A DNA stretch of 64,000 nucleotides from Capra hircus (lineage: Eukaryota > Chordata > Mammalia > Artiodactyla > Bovidae), in contig NC_030811.1 in assembly GCF_001704415.2 (NCBI RefSeq), forward strand, positions 73,364,069-73,428,068, given 5' to 3'. The notes below the pieces were generated by a model. It had not been told where the DNA came from and did no database searches. It worked only from the letters and a program-made list of their open reading frames with translations. Numbering within the stretch: the first letter of the stretch is position 1; every line of letters begins with the position of its first letter. Of the stretch, positions 21,724 through 33,143 are shown piece after piece. The translations under genes and the position numbers were made by a program.

Positions 21724-22862
21724 CTCAGTTTAGTTCAGTCACTCAGTCGTGTCCAACTCTTTGTAACCCCATGGACTGCAGCACACCAGGCTTCCCTGTC
21801 CATCACCAGCTCCCAGAACTTGCTCAAACTCATGTCCATCAGGTCAGTGATGCCTTCGAACCATCTTATCCTCTGTTGTCCCCTTCTCCTCCTGCCTTCA
21901 ATCTTTCCTAGCATCAAGGTCTTTTCCAATGGGTCAGTTCTTCGCATCAGGTGGCCAAAGTATTGGAGTTTCAGCTTCAATATCAGTCCTTCCAATGAAC
22001 ACTCAGGACTGATCTCCTTTAGGATGGACTGGTTGGATCTCCTCGCAGTCCAAGGGGCTCTCAAGAGTCTTCCCCAACACCACAGTTCAAAAACATTGAT
22101 TCTTTGGTGCTCAGCTTTCTTTATAGTCCAACTCTCACATCCATACATGACTACTGGAAAAATCATAGCTTTGACTAGACAGACCTTTGTTGGCAAAGTA
22201 ATGTCTCTGCTTTTTAATATGCTGTCTGGGTTGGTCATAGCTTTTCTTCCAGGGAACAAACATCTTTTAATTTCATGTCTGCAGTTACCATCTGCAGTGA
22301 TTTTGGAGCCCAAAGAGATAAAGTCTGTCAGTTTCCATTGTTTCCCCATCTATTTGCCATGAAGTGATGGAACCAGCTACCATGATCTTAGTTTTTTGAA
22401 TGTTGAGTTTTAAGCCAACTTTTTCACTCTCTTTCGCTTTAATCAAGAGGCTCTTTAGTTCTTGCTTTCTGCCATAAGGGTGGTGTCATCTGCATATCTG
22501 AGTTTATTGATATTTCTCCTGGCTGTCTTGATTCCAGCCTGTGCTTCATCCAGCCCATCATTTCACATGATGTGCTCTGCATATAAGTTAAACAAGCAGG
22601 GTGACAATATACTCCTTTCCCAATTTGGAACTAGTCTGTTGTTCCATGTCCAGTTCTAACTGTTGCTTCTTCATCTGCATACAGATTTCTCAGGAGGCAG
22701 GTCAGATGGTCTGGTATTCCCATCTCTTTAAGAATTTTCCAGTTTGTTGTGATCCACACAGTCAGAGGCTTTGGCGTAGTCAATAAAGCAGAAGTTGATA
22801 TTTTTCTGGAACTCTCTTTTCTGATGATCCAACAGATGTTGGCAATTTGATCTCTGGTTCCT
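21724..22862 (-). mobile_element. BovB LINE, 1.14 kb, frame-broken
   Basis: 3' tail at left ('gtttagttcagtcactcagt'), then collinear with the copy at 16.8-18.3 kb until 'tttgatctctggttcc', where it ends (5' truncation). Small deletions and substitutions separate the two copies. No clear TSD found. Confidence 0.93.
21735..22862 (-). pseudogene. Broken BovB RT ORF
   Basis: The frame at 21735-22349 keeps the C-terminal 204 residues, including 'VMYGCESWTIKKAEHQR' and the native end 'SWTRLSD'. The upstream frame at 22631-22862 keeps part of the RT ('MGIPDHLTCLLRNLY'). Frameshifts between 22350 and 22630 remove the continuous YADD-containing core. Non-functional. Confidence 0.85.
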
Positions 22863-22890
22863 AGTGTACTAGGTGTCACCTAGTGTACTA
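22860..22890. repeat. 19-bp-spaced direct repeat with 7-bp hairpin
   Basis: 'cctagtgtacta' occurs at 22860-22871 and 22879-22890. The overlap creates a near-perfect palindrome 'ctaggtgtcacctag' at 22869-22883. It sits exactly at the 5' junction of the BovB copy. Confidence 0.9.
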
Positions 22891-23464
22891 TTATTTCATG
22901 TCCTTTCTTAAACAGCTCCTTGATTTCTGTAGTCTTTAGCCAGATTATGAGGTTGCACAGACTTTCCAGCAAACTCCCTATCCACCCCTCACTACTGTTT
23001 TCAGTGTAGCCTGTGCCTCCAATCCTGGGCCTTCCTGGGCCCTGGGAGCTTAAATCTGCCTGAGTCTACTTCCCGCTTCACCCCACCCCACCCAGATCCT
23101 GAGGTTTACTAAGTCCTTTGCTGTTTGTCCAACTGCTCTCCAGCTACATCCAAAATTTTGTTGGTATCTTGAATCTACTGTTGTCTCCTCTCTTACTCAC
23201 ATTATTCAAATTAAATTTACTGTCATTTTAGTGGGACTTTAGGAGAGAGTAGAGTTAAGCACAGTGATCAATCTGTCGCATTTAACCACATGCCTCCCAG
23301 AACATTTTTCCTACCTCCTGGCTCACGACCTTCCCTTAATGGATGTTGGCAGATGTTCCTTACATAATGATTTGGTCCACCTGTTGCTCAGTTCAGTCCA
23401 CAGAGTTGGACATTGGGAATTTGGATGCACCGTTACCACAAGCACGTGCCTTCCAGGAGGCATT
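22891..23464. other. Unique or unrecognised old repeat
   Basis: No firm identification. 'gtgggactttaggagagagt' resembles a motif seen in old L1 5' regions, too weakly to call. Confidence 0.3.
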
Positions 23465-23750
23465 CTAGGTATTTATTTATGTTTGACTGCAGTGAGTCTT
23501 CACTGCTGCCTGGGCTTTTCCCTAGTTGCAGAGAGCAGCGTCTTTTCTCTGGTTGTGGTGCGTGAGCTTCTCATGATGGCCTCTCTTGCTGCAGAGAACA
23601 GGCTCTAGTGCGTGTGGGCTTCAGTAGTTGTGGTGCACAGGCTTGGTTGCCCAGTAGCATGTGCAGTCTTCCTAGACCAAGGATTGAACCCATGTTCCCT
23701 GCATTGGTAAGAGGATTCTTAGCTACTGGACCACCAGAGAAGTCTTGGAA
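23465..23750 (-). mobile_element. CHR-type SINE (long form)
   Basis: Antisense CHR landmarks: 'tagttgtggtgcacaggctt', 'ccaaggattgaacccatgtt', and 'ctactggaccaccagagaag' at the head. Confidence 0.85.
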
Positions 23751-23924
23751 GTCATTCTAAACCCCTCCTGATTGCCCCTGAGCAGTTTAGGAGACCTTCT
23801 GAATAGACCTCAGTGCCTTCAGCCTTTCTCCTTGCAGTGATGAGACTACTTGGTATTCACAATTATTCAGTTACGTGGAAACAGTAAAACTTCCTGCTAC
23901 CAAGGTGGTGAAAGGAGCAAAGCA

Positions 23925-24050
23925 CTGAGTAGGCAGGCTGGAGCTTGACCACTGTCCAGCTGTGTGACAATGCTCACCTCTCTCTCCCTCTCTGATCCTC
24001 TTCTCTGTCCCTATGACATGATAAGAATGGACTGGAGCACCTCATTTCTT
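23925..24050 (+). mobile_element. Possible MIR fragment
   Basis: 'ccactgtccagctgtgtgac' then 'cctctctgatcctcttctct' follows sense MIR order weakly. Confidence 0.4.
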
Positions 24051-24934
24051 ACCCAGATCTTTCTTAGAGCCCTCCATAGAAAACACAGGAAGAGGAAACT
24101 TTCTGGTTGAAGGAGAATGGCCCTGGGATGAACCCCAAAATGCTTCAGAGGCAACTCAGGGCTCCTTGGGAGCCTGGATAGAGAAGCACTGAACTTGAAG
24201 ACATCTCTGAAGTCTCAATGGGACAGCTCTGTGAACCTTGCCCTTTAAAATGTTCACCCTGCAGTAGTCTATGACGAAACACTATTTGCGAGTAGGGATG
24301 ACAGGACATGCAGTCCCCTCCGGTCCCTGCGGCCAGTGGACATGTCAGGCATGGCATACACTGCCCTAATCTCCTTTTCCCTGTGCGGAGGCGGGAATGT
24401 TGGTTCTCACTGTCTCTTTGAGAAGGCACAGATTTGTTGATTTATGGGCTAAGAGCCCTGGGATGGGAATCCTCCCAACACGGGCTCCGTAAGAATACAG
24501 GAATTTATTTTCCCACATTGTTTGCTTTTGATTTACTGTTTTGATGTAGGGCTGCTTTATGACTCAGATGTTATCTTCTGTTGCCAAATCACACGTTAGG
24601 TATGTATAACGTTTCCCGCGCGGTGACATCTTATCCCCTTCCACAATCATCCCCAGTCACAGCCTACACCCCACTTCCCCACCCGGGGTGTAGAGAAGAA
24701 GGTAAAAACCCTGCTAGTCACAAATCAAGGCATGTCTCAGGCATAGGGCTGTGGTTTTTAAAGTCATCATCTTTGTGATGTTGTTTGCAGAATAAGGCAG
24801 TTTTTCCGAAACCAGTCTTAAGCAAAAGCCTGATCAATAAAACTGATAAAATGAAGCCCCAGCTTAAGTTGACGGGTGGGATGAGGAGGGCTGAAGACCC
24901 CCATGGCAACCTCCCCACCCCCTCCTCTAGCTCT
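24051..24934. other. Unique sequence
   Basis: No repeat recognised. Opposite-strand ORFs at 24.7-25.0 kb overlap the MIR and are chance. A small CpG-containing patch ('cccgcgcggtgac' near 24.62 kb) is too short for a CpG island. Confidence 0.45.
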
Positions 24935-25095
24935 GACAGAGAGATCCCAGCTGTGGGGACAGACCCTGGTGTCACTTCTGCCTCTGATACTTGGGACAAG
25001 TGAGTCCACCTCCCAGAGCCTCCCCTTCCTCATCTGTAAAGTGGGGCTGCAGCTACCAGCCTAGACTGAGGTTCTTGGGAGGACCCCAGCAACAA
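24935..25095 (+). mobile_element. MIR SINE fragment
   Basis: Sense MIR centre: 'cttgggacaagtgagtccac' and 'ccttcctcatctgtaaagtg'. Confidence 0.7.
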
Positions 25096-25249
25096 GAATT
25101 CTAGTGAACTCCTCCTTAGAATCCATGTACCAGACAGGGCACCTCCGCTACCCCATAGCCTTCCCGAGAAGAAGGTTTTAGAAAAGCTGTCTCTGCCCCA
25201 GCCTCATGCAGCAGTTTGTAATAATTGGATATTCCCTTCTTTCCAGAGA

Positions 25250-25540
25250 AGGTCCTTGTAGGGTCATTGTAACATCAGTTGTTAAGTGCCTGTGATTTTG
25301 CTTGGAATGTAAACAACATTCTGTCTTTGGCCCGATCTGAAAGGAACTTCGAGTGTTTCCCCTCTAGAGGAAATAGTCTTACTTTGGTAAGTGCATTTTG
25401 ATCATTTGCATGAAGTCTACAATTTTGGTCAGTGTTGAAGAAGGGAGAGCTGGCAGTGGTGTGGATTTCTCAGTGAGTGTGGATTTGTGGGTGTTTTGTC
25501 TCTGATCATTAAAATAATTAAATTGTCACAAAATCCTGCA
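25250..25540. promoter_or_regulatory. Candidate non-coding regulatory element
   Basis: Repeat-free block with a forkhead-like TGTAAACA (25308-25315) and an octamer ATTTGCAT (25404-25411) amid homeobox-like A/T motifs. It is suggestive only: such motifs occur by chance and conservation cannot be assessed here. Confidence 0.2.
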
Positions 25541-25974
25541 CGTGTTTCTCTTCCTTCCTCCACATGGGCCCATAGGAACTTTGTCTCTGTGTTTTCACTT
25601 TGCTAGTCAAAGACCAACCTGTCAAAGATACTGATTGCTTTCTTCTCCAAGTTGGGGATCTGAAGCTACATATTTGCTCATCTTTCCTTGTGAAAAAGCA
25701 AATAAGACTGTTTAGTATTTAACTTCTCTTTTCATTTACTGTGTCAAAGGCATTATCCCATGAAGACATAATTTGAAAAGTATCTTCATAGAAAATAACT
25801 CTCATTATGTAAGCCATGACTACCCTTGCCAACAGAACCCATGTGTTTCTCTGGTAAAAATTGGTGGTGTTCACAACCTCCCATCTCCCTCAGTGAGTGT
25901 CCTAGCTTCTCCACCCTGTGCTTTTCCTCCCTCCTGCTTCTTCTTCCCTTTGGGCTCTGCCTCTGATAAACTGT
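25541..25974. other. Unique sequence
   Basis: Nothing recognised. Confidence 0.4.
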
Positions 25975-26110
25975 GAAGTGTATGGACATGGCTTCAGCCT
26001 TCTCTCCTATAAAATGGAAGTAATAGTGTTCCTCCCTGAAAAGGTTGTTCAGTGGATAAGATGTGATACTGCAAGTGTTTAGCACAGTATCTGACACATA
26101 GGATGTGTAT
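25975..26110 (+). mobile_element. MIR SINE, 3' half
   Basis: 'ctcctataaaatggaagtaa', 'aaaaggttgttcagtggata' and 'agcacagtatctgacacata' are the sense MIR core and tail. Confidence 0.7.
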
Positions 26111-26473
26111 GATACACAGCTCTTGTGGTTTTTTTCTCTTCAGTATTTTCTCAAATCTCATGTACAGATTCACCAGTCTCACTGGCCATATTTACACCTG
26201 AGACTTTTTAATATTCTCCTTATCCAAGTCTTTCCATGGAATTCAGAGCAAGTGCAGTCTTGTCCAAAGTGCTCTGTGTGCCGAGTATTTCTAGTTCATG
26301 GTCAGCTTATGTAACTTCAAACCTTGGTCTTCAGACAAGTTAGCCTCCCTGTTGTCCAGGGATGGGAAGTGTTGATGTCGCCTGACTCTCTTACATATCA
26401 GCAGGGCTCTGCTGGGATCTGGTACCAAGTTCCTTGACTGCTTGTATGTTGAAAATGTAATGTATGCCCTCCG
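26111..26473. other. Unique sequence
   Basis: Nothing recognised. Confidence 0.4.
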
Positions 26474-26515
26474 CCAGCCCCAATCCTAAACAGTCCAGCC
26501 CCAATCCTAAGCCGT
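26474..26515. repeat. 21-bp tandem duplication
   Basis: Two 21-bp units sharing the first 16 bases 'ccagccccaatcctaa' (26474-26494 and 26495-26515). Confidence 0.92.
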
Positions 26516-26544
26516 GCACAAAGAAGCCATATGACAGTGTACTT

Positions 26545-27090
26545 AAGAGCCTGGGTTTGAGGTCAGACTGCCTTGGGGTCAGAACTGACCTCACCACCTA
26601 CTCACTGATCTTGGAGAAGTTACACACTTTTTGTGTGCCTGTTTCCTCATCTGTCAAATAGTGATAATACTGCTTTATTATGAGAGGTCTGCATTTCTGA
26701 AATCCCAACACTCTGAAAACTGAACGTTTTTTCCCAAAGCCTGAGGCACCCTCATATGGCATCAAAATCTGACCAGAACTGACAAATGGCTATTTATTAT
26801 ACTCTCTATCTAAATTAGTATGATTGTTCCTATCACTGCAGAAATATTGCTGGTTTTGATGATAGAATGTAGCCCCAGATTTTGCTAGGGTCTTAAGTAA
26901 TATGTACCTATTACTTTGCGAAAATCTGATAAACTGATTTAGGAAGCTCAGTGAGCCAAGAGCTTGGGATAAGGTATTGAGGATCTATAGAAGCTACTTT
27001 GTGGGGTTGTTGGAAAAATTAAACAAGGGATTTTGCATGAAGCTCTTAGGATGGTCGCTGCACTGGAAGTACTCAAACATTAGCTATTAT
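26545..27090 (+). mobile_element. MIR SINE split by about 310 bp of unidentified sequence
   Basis: The left half (26545 to about 26680) has 'agcctgggtttgaggtcaga' and 'tttcctcatctgtcaaatag'. The right half (about 26988-27090) has 'actttgtggggttgttggaa' and 'agctcttaggatggtcgctg'. The halves are collinear in one sense MIR. The intervening DNA is not identified. Confidence 0.65.
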
Positions 27091-27939
27091 CAAAGACATG
27101 AAAGAGCACTATGTCCTTAAGTGTGAATGGTTTATTTTACCTCCATAAAAATGTTTATTTTTTATTGAACGGTTCAATGTTTAATGAATGACGTAAAAAT
27201 GAACTGTACTGCCTGAACATGAAGAAAGTACACTGTTTATTTTGGAAAAAGATTCGGAATCCAACAAGAGAAGCCAGTTTAAACAAATACGGATGCCACT
27301 ATGACTGTCAGATTTTTCTCTGTATTCTTGATTACCAGGGTTTACTTTCGCTGGCAGAAACAGCGTTCTCAGTCTTCCTTTTCCATCTCTCCTTCTGTCT
27401 GCATGTGTCTGGCATGGGTTGGAATGGAGTCCAGGGTGGCCTCCCTCTGAGATGCTGTGTTTCTGGGAAATCCTTACCTCAGTGCCCTTGTTCAAACCTT
27501 TGTCTTCCATGTCAGACTCTGTCAGTTCTTTGAAACTTTGGGAACTCATCCTACTTCTCTATTTCCAAAGGCAGAGAATTTTTTAATCTGTTGGTAAAAC
27601 ATTACACTTTCTATCTTTCTCATCTCTTTTATCTCCAATGACATGTTTTTGCCAAAATCATTGAGCCACTAAGACTTCTTTATGCATATAAGTCCCTTGG
27701 TCCTATTCCTTCACTTCCAAACTTAGACTTTGTTTGGTCTAAGTTTGATTCTTGTCTGTTTGATTATTGTGGCTTTGTTTTTTCTTAGTGATCAGGTTGT
27801 ATTCTCTTCTTTGACCAGCCTATTTTTTTCTTGCATGTTGTATTCCTCTACAAAATAGCTACAGTTTATATTCCCCTGTTTTTCTGTAAGCTACAAGCCT
27901 CTCTTATTGCAAGCTCTTCACAAATGCTTCCACGTTTGG
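27091..27939. other. Unique or unrecognised sequence
   Basis: Opposing ORFs at 27181-27549 (-) and 27219-27533 (+) overlap each other without domains. T-rich DNA follows to 27.9 kb and could be very old L1. Confidence 0.4.
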
Positions 27940-28235
27940 TGTATTTTTTTTCTTTTAATGTCATGAAGTGTCATTTTCTTGGTTATCCATTTTGAATATA
28001 GCAGTGTGTACATGATCTTCCCAGACTCCCTAACTGTCCCTTCCCCCAAGCAACCGTAAGTTTGTTTTCTAAGTCTGTGAGTCTCTTTCTGTTTGGTAAG
28101 CAAGTTCATTTGTATCATTTCTTTTTAGATTCCACATATAAGGAATATCATATGATATTTCTCCTTCTCTGTCTGACATACTTCACTCAGTATGACACCC
28201 TATAGGTCCATCATGTTGATGCAGATGACATTGTT
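27940..28235 (-). mobile_element. L1 3' region
   Basis: Antisense L1 order: 'gcagtgtgtacatgatcttc', 'gtttgttttctaagtctgtg', 'tagattccacatataaggaa' and 'acatacttcactcagtatga'. Confidence 0.8.
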
Positions 28236-28299
28236 TCATTCACAAAATACTATTTTCTTAACACCAGTGCTAATTAACATTAGTTGCAGTCCAGGAATT

Positions 28300-28520
28300 C
28301 AAGCTTGGATGACACCATCCACATTGGAAGAAACCTAAATTTGCACCTTAGAACTATGCAGTCATGGAAGTGTAGAGTTGGGAAGGACCCCAGCTCCTCC
28401 TTTTATGGGGATCATTTGAGGCCAAGAGATCAACAGATGTCATGCTCAACAGTACACAGTTGGCTGGTGACAGACCTCAAACCAGAACACAGGTCTCTAG
28501 GCTGATGTCCTTACTAAATG
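28300..28520 (-). mobile_element. MIR3-like SINE fragment
   Basis: 'agagttgggaaggaccccag' and 'ccaagagatcaacagatgtc' followed by 'acctcaaaccagaacacagg' recall an antisense MIR3-type element. Confidence 0.45.
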
Positions 28521-28524
28521 TTTT

Positions 28525-28760
28525 ATTGTGCTTTTTTCTTTTCTAAGTAATACATACACAATTTCAACCACAAATAACACTAAAAAACTTAGTCAAAGAG
28601 CAGTCTCTTGCCCCCTCTCTCTCCGCTCCTACTATTGTCCCCCTGGAGGGAACTACTCTTCCCTCTTTTTAGCTGTTTCTTCTGCCTTGTATCTCTATGA
28701 AACACACTCATGAGTACTTCTTTATTTATCAGTTTTAGGTATTTCAGAGATTTTCTGTGA
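28525..28760 (-). mobile_element. Possible old L1 3' untranslated region
   Basis: 'tctaagtaatacatacacaa' and 'ccccctggagggaactactc' fit a pattern seen in antisense ancient L1 3' ends. Weak. Confidence 0.35.
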
Positions 28761-29149
28761 ACCTGCAGTTACAGAAGGGAGGTGGTTGGCCCCCAAATTC
28801 TTCCGCTCCACTTTCCTTCCCCCATCCCTTCCCTATGGCTTTGTCACAGCCCACAGTTAAGGGTCTGAGATTATATTAAGCTTATGTAAATATCCAGTAT
28901 CTAAATCTATTTAGTTCCTTAGTCACATAACACATTCAGAAAATGAGGGGCACCATGTGATCTAAATTTATTTAGTTTCTGAGTTTCAGGTGTGAGTAGT
29001 GGGAGTTCAGATAGTGAGAAACTGATCCCCCCCCAAAAAAAAATTTCCAAATATATTTACTTCCAAAGGATGCAGAGTAAGAATGTGGAAAGTGAGGGTC
29101 ATCTGTAGTTTTCACTGCAGAGTCCAGGAGTATGTACCTGCCTGTATCT
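28761..29149. other. Unique sequence with a C8A10 run
   Basis: A C-run followed directly by an A-run sits near 29026-29045. Otherwise nothing recognised. Confidence 0.4.
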
Positions 29150-29162
29150 TTAAAGTAGATGT

Positions 29163-29657
29163 TATTGTTGTTGTTCAGTCGTCAAGTTATGTCCAGTTCC
29201 TTGTGACGACCCCATGGGCTGCAGCATGCCAGACTTACCTGTCCTTCACTGTCTCCCAGAGTTTGCTCAGAGACATGTCCGTTGTGTTGATGATGCCATC
29301 CAACCATCCCATCCTCTGTTGCCCCCTTCTCCTCCTGCTCTCAATCTTTCCCAGCATCAGTCTTTTCCAGTGAGTCGGCCCTTCACATCAGGTGGCCAAA
29401 GTATTGGAGCTTCAGCTTCAACATCAGTCTTTCCAGTGAGTATTCAGGGTTTATTTCCTTTAGTATTGACTGGTTTCATCTCCTTGCTGACTCTCAAGAG
29501 CCTTCAGCACCACAATTGGGAAACATCCTTCTTTAGCACTCAGCCTTCTTTATGGTTCAGCTCTCACATCTGTACATGACTACTGGAAGAACCATAGCTT
29601 TGACTGAATGGGCCTTTGTCGGCAAAGTGATGTCTCTGCTTTTTAATATGCTCTCTA
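29163..29657 (-). mobile_element. BovB LINE, 495 bp
   Basis: Antisense BovB 3' region ('tgttgttcagtcgtcaagtt', 'ctttcccagcatcagtcttt', 'ttgactgaatgggcctttgt'). Aged TSD 'ttaaagtagatgt' (29150-29162) and 'ttaaagtatgtgt' (29658-29670). Confidence 0.9.
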
Positions 29658-29670
29658 TTAAAGTATGTGT

Positions 29671-30059
29671 ATTTACTACATGTTCCTTTATCAGTTTTAC
29701 ATTGATGTTTACACTTCCTGTCATAGATAAGTTTCTTCTTATCCTGATGATTGCTTTATAGATTTTTACTTTGTTCTTTTTTATATGTATCTTTTGTTTT
29801 GCCTCCGAGATTGGACTTGTCCCATCAATATTTTTTCCCCAACTAACCAGACATCAGATGACTCATATGGTGACCCATCATTTCCCCTGTATTTTCTGGG
29901 GCCCATTGGACACATGGCCTGTTGTGCACTCCTGGGGACTCCCTTCTCCATCATCCAGGCAAGTCCAGTTGCTGCTGACCTGGTCCCCTTACTTGATTTG
30001 CTCCCTTTGCTAGAACATCCCTTCTAGGTATGTTCCACGTGGCAGGTAAGTTTTTTGAG
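29671..30059. other. Unrecognised sequence
   Basis: No repeat firmly recognised. A consensus donor (CAG|gtaagt, donor from 30046) has no convincing exon before it. Confidence 0.35.
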
Positions 30060-31140
30060 TCCTTGAAATATGGAAATGTCTTTAATCTGCCTTCATACTT
30101 AATTTAAAAATTGGTAGCTATGGAATATTTGAAATTGGAAATAATCATTACTGAAAATTTTAAGGCCATTTTTATTTTGTCTTCCAGTTCTCATGTCATT
30201 CATAAATATTAGATTCCAGTCCTTCATGTGTGACCTGTTTTACTTCCTGAAAGTTTTTAGGATCTTCTCTTTGTCATTTGATCTGAAATTTCTTGATAAT
30301 GTGCCATGGACGTCTTCAAAATTCCATTGCTTAAGCAGGCACTGTGAAGGTGAGCTCTTTTAATTTGGAAATGCATGATCTTCAGTTCTGGAAAATGTTT
30401 TTGTGTTGTTTTTTGATCATTTCCTCTTCCCCATTTACTTTGTTCTCTTTTTCTGGAATTCCTGTTTGTTAGGTATTGGACCATAGTGATTCAAAGACTA
30501 TCAGTTTCTATTAAATATTTGCCTTTTGTTTTCCTTGCGGGAGAGTTGTTACACTTTATCTTGCAAACCATTCATTGAAAATTTTCTTTCACTTGTTCAG
30601 TCGCTCAGTTGCATCTGACTCTTCTTGACCCCATGGACTACAGCACGCCAGGCTTCCCTGTCCTTCACTATCTCCCGGAGCTTGTTCAGACTCATGTCCA
30701 TTGAGTCGGTGATGCCATCCAACCATCTCGTTCTCTGCCCTTCTCCTCCTGCCCTCAGTCTTTCCCAGCATCAGGGTCTTTTCCAGTGAGCTGGCTCTTC
30801 ACATCAGATGATCAAAGTATTGGAGCTTCAGCTTCAGCATCAGTCCTTCCAATGAATATTCAGGGTTGATTTCCTTAGAATTGACTGATTGATCTCCTTG
30901 CAGTATTTCACTTATTTTATTTTTAATTTCCCAGAGTTCTTGATTGTACTCTACTTGTTCCTCTTCATTGCATCCTGGTTTTGGTTTATCTCTGATGTTA
31001 CTCAATGACAGCTTTTCTGGATTTTTCTTTTACTCATTGTGTGGTTTCCACATTCCTCTTACTCTTGGCAGATGTCAGTCTCTTTTCTTTCGGTGGTTTT
31101 CTTCAAAAGTCTGCTAATCCTCGGTCATTTGTATTTAAGA
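30060..31140 (-). mobile_element. Old L1 (5'/ORF1-side region), split by BovB
   Basis: Antisense landmarks: 'ttaggatcttctctttgtca', 'catgatcttcagttctggaa', 'gttaggtattggaccatagt', and after the BovB 'tttttaatttcccagagttc'. The same repeat region recurs at 38.4-39.4 kb. Confidence 0.55.
30595..30905 (-). mobile_element. BovB LINE, 311 bp
   Basis: Antisense BovB 3' end ('gttcagtcgctcagttgcat' to 'ttgactgattgatctccttg'). Flanked by 'tttcactt' at 30587-30594 and 30906-30913, read as the TSD. The surrounding old L1 is collinear across the insertion. Confidence 0.9.
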
Positions 31141-31377
31141 GTGAGGCATGATGGCTCAGATGTTCTGGGTGTGTGTGTCAGTGGAGGTTTTGCCTGGTGG
31201 CCTGCTATGTAGGGGGAGTACACTGCAAACTCACTGTTTTTGGAGGATTTTCAGTCTTCAATGTGTAGAAACCTTTTCTTGAAGCCCATTCTGTTTTTTT
31301 CAGAGGTGAATCCTGCCCTCTCCTGCCCAGAGGGTGCTTCAAGAGCAGACAGGGGACTGGGACCGAATGCATTGTAA
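31141..31377. other. Unrecognised sequence
   Basis: Possibly more of the preceding old L1; no confident match. Confidence 0.3.
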
Positions 31378-31497
31378 CTTTTTTTTTTGGCCACCCTGCA
31401 TGACATACAGGATCTAAGTTGCCTAACTAGGGATCAAACCCATACTCCCTGCAGTGGAAGCCCAGTCTTCACCACTGGACAGCCAGGGAAGTCTCAG
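31378..31497 (-). mobile_element. CHR-type SINE (short)
   Basis: T-rich start, then 'ggccaccctgcatgacatac', 'ctagggatcaaacccatact' and 'accactggacagccagggaa'. Confidence 0.85.
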
Positions 31498-31889
31498 GCA
31501 TCATACCTTTTAGTGTAGCCATTCTCCATCCATCTGTTACCCTGATCCTTCACCAAGCCTCCTGTCCCCTAGCCTGGAGTCTCTTCCAGTCCATTTCCCT
31601 AGAAAACACACCCTTAGACTTTCATATAGCTGCCATCAGCTCACCTCACCACTGATGTATAGTCCCCAGCTCCCAAGCCTACCAAAACTATGACCCAGGC
31701 AGACCTGCTCACCTTGCCTCCATCTCCCTTCCTAGACATTTAGGACACTACTTCCTCCACTTCTTTTGTCCAAAAACATTACTAATGTGTTGCTATCTAC
31801 CATTTTCACTATCTGGTGTTCATCTTTTTTCTTCACTTTAGGAGTCATGCTAGGAGTATCTTGGTTGAGAGAATAGAATGAGGGATAAT
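31498..31889. other. Unique sequence
   Basis: Nothing firmly recognised. Confidence 0.35.
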
Positions 31890-31995
31890 CTATCCATCAT
31901 TCATTCAGTCAATTAGCAAACAGTGATCATCTGCCCACTGGGTTCTGGGACCGCTAGACGTAGAGTAGTGAGCAAAACAAAAATTCCCTCTTTCT
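31890..31995 (-). mobile_element. L2 3' end fragment
   Basis: 'atcattcattcagtcaatta', 'gtagagtagtgagcaaaaca' and 'aaattccctctttcttaagc' match an antisense L2 3' terminus. Confidence 0.65.
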
Positions 31996-32834
31996 TAAGC
32001 TTCCATTACTGTGTTTACTGAAAATGTCATACTCTTAAATAGCCCCAAATAGCAATTGTAGTGACATAAACTTTAAGAAGCTTGGGCGTGCTGTGCTTTA
32101 AGAACCCATGTTCAACCACCTGGGGACCCCTTTGTTGTTTGTAATTGGTTACAGATGATGCTGGAAACTTGGGGTGCCTCTCCTGGCTGAACTGGAAACC
32201 ACCTATTTGCACATCAGAGGAATCCTTTCAGCAAGATGATTTGTATCAGCCTTAGACTTTGTAGGAGATAGAAAACACTTTCTGTGACTCTTTATAAAAT
32301 CAGGGTTATCGCTTCACCAAGCCATGGTGCAATCTGAAGAATACACACCATTAAAACTTCCTGACCAAAAGTCACTAATATTAGTAAAAGAAAGAGAAAG
32401 GAGCAGAATGATCTGTTAATTCCCAGTATTAGTAAGACTCTTCCTCAAACTGTTTTAATCCTGCAGTCTTATCAGTTAAAACTTTTGGAGCCAGCACCCT
32501 AACATATGTGTATTTAATTATAAATTATATGCTTTTATTATGCTATAATTATAATTCATAATTTATTAGGAGTATTATGAAACAAACAGATTAAAAAAAT
32601 TTTTGAGTGCGAGCTAAAAATAACTAGAATTGCTGTGAACCTTAAACTGTACTTTAAAAATCAAGTATTAATTTTTAAAAGAAAAAAATAATTAAAGTTA
32701 GAAATTTCCCCTCCTTGGTGGATCACAGTGGGCATCTGATTCTCACTTAGAAATAACCTGCCGAGAGGGTGGCAATGAGGCCTTGGTGATCCATCCACTA
32801 TTACTTAGCCAGGGGATGTTGAGCACTACACTTG
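31996..32834. other. A/T-rich unique sequence
   Basis: Very A/T-rich around 32.5-32.7 kb with imperfect A/T palindromes. No ORF or repeat recognised. Confidence 0.4.
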
Positions 32835-32990
32835 ATTCTGGGCCTCAGTTTCCTCCTCTGTGAAGTAGTAATAAAAATATAATAAAAAATACTGTCCCGC
32901 AATTTCCCAGGCTTCCTCACAGGGTGATTGGGCAAGTGATGGGCTGACGTATCTGAGGATATTCTGTAAACTGTAGAGTACTCCATATAC
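32835..32990 (+). mobile_element. MIR SINE fragment
   Basis: 'ctgggcctcagtttcctcct' with 'ctgtgaagtagtaataaaaa' is the sense MIR core; the tail is poorly kept. Confidence 0.55.
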
Positions 32991-33143
32991 AAACCCAGTT
33001 ATGTGACCAGTTGGCTTCCACATGTCCCCACCCTCTCCCACCACCACCTGTGCTTTCCCACCATCCAGAAAGCCTTCCTGCTGGTTACAAGCAGTAATGG
33101 GGCAAGTGAAGCAGGGAAAATGTCTACTCTTACTTAAAGAGAC

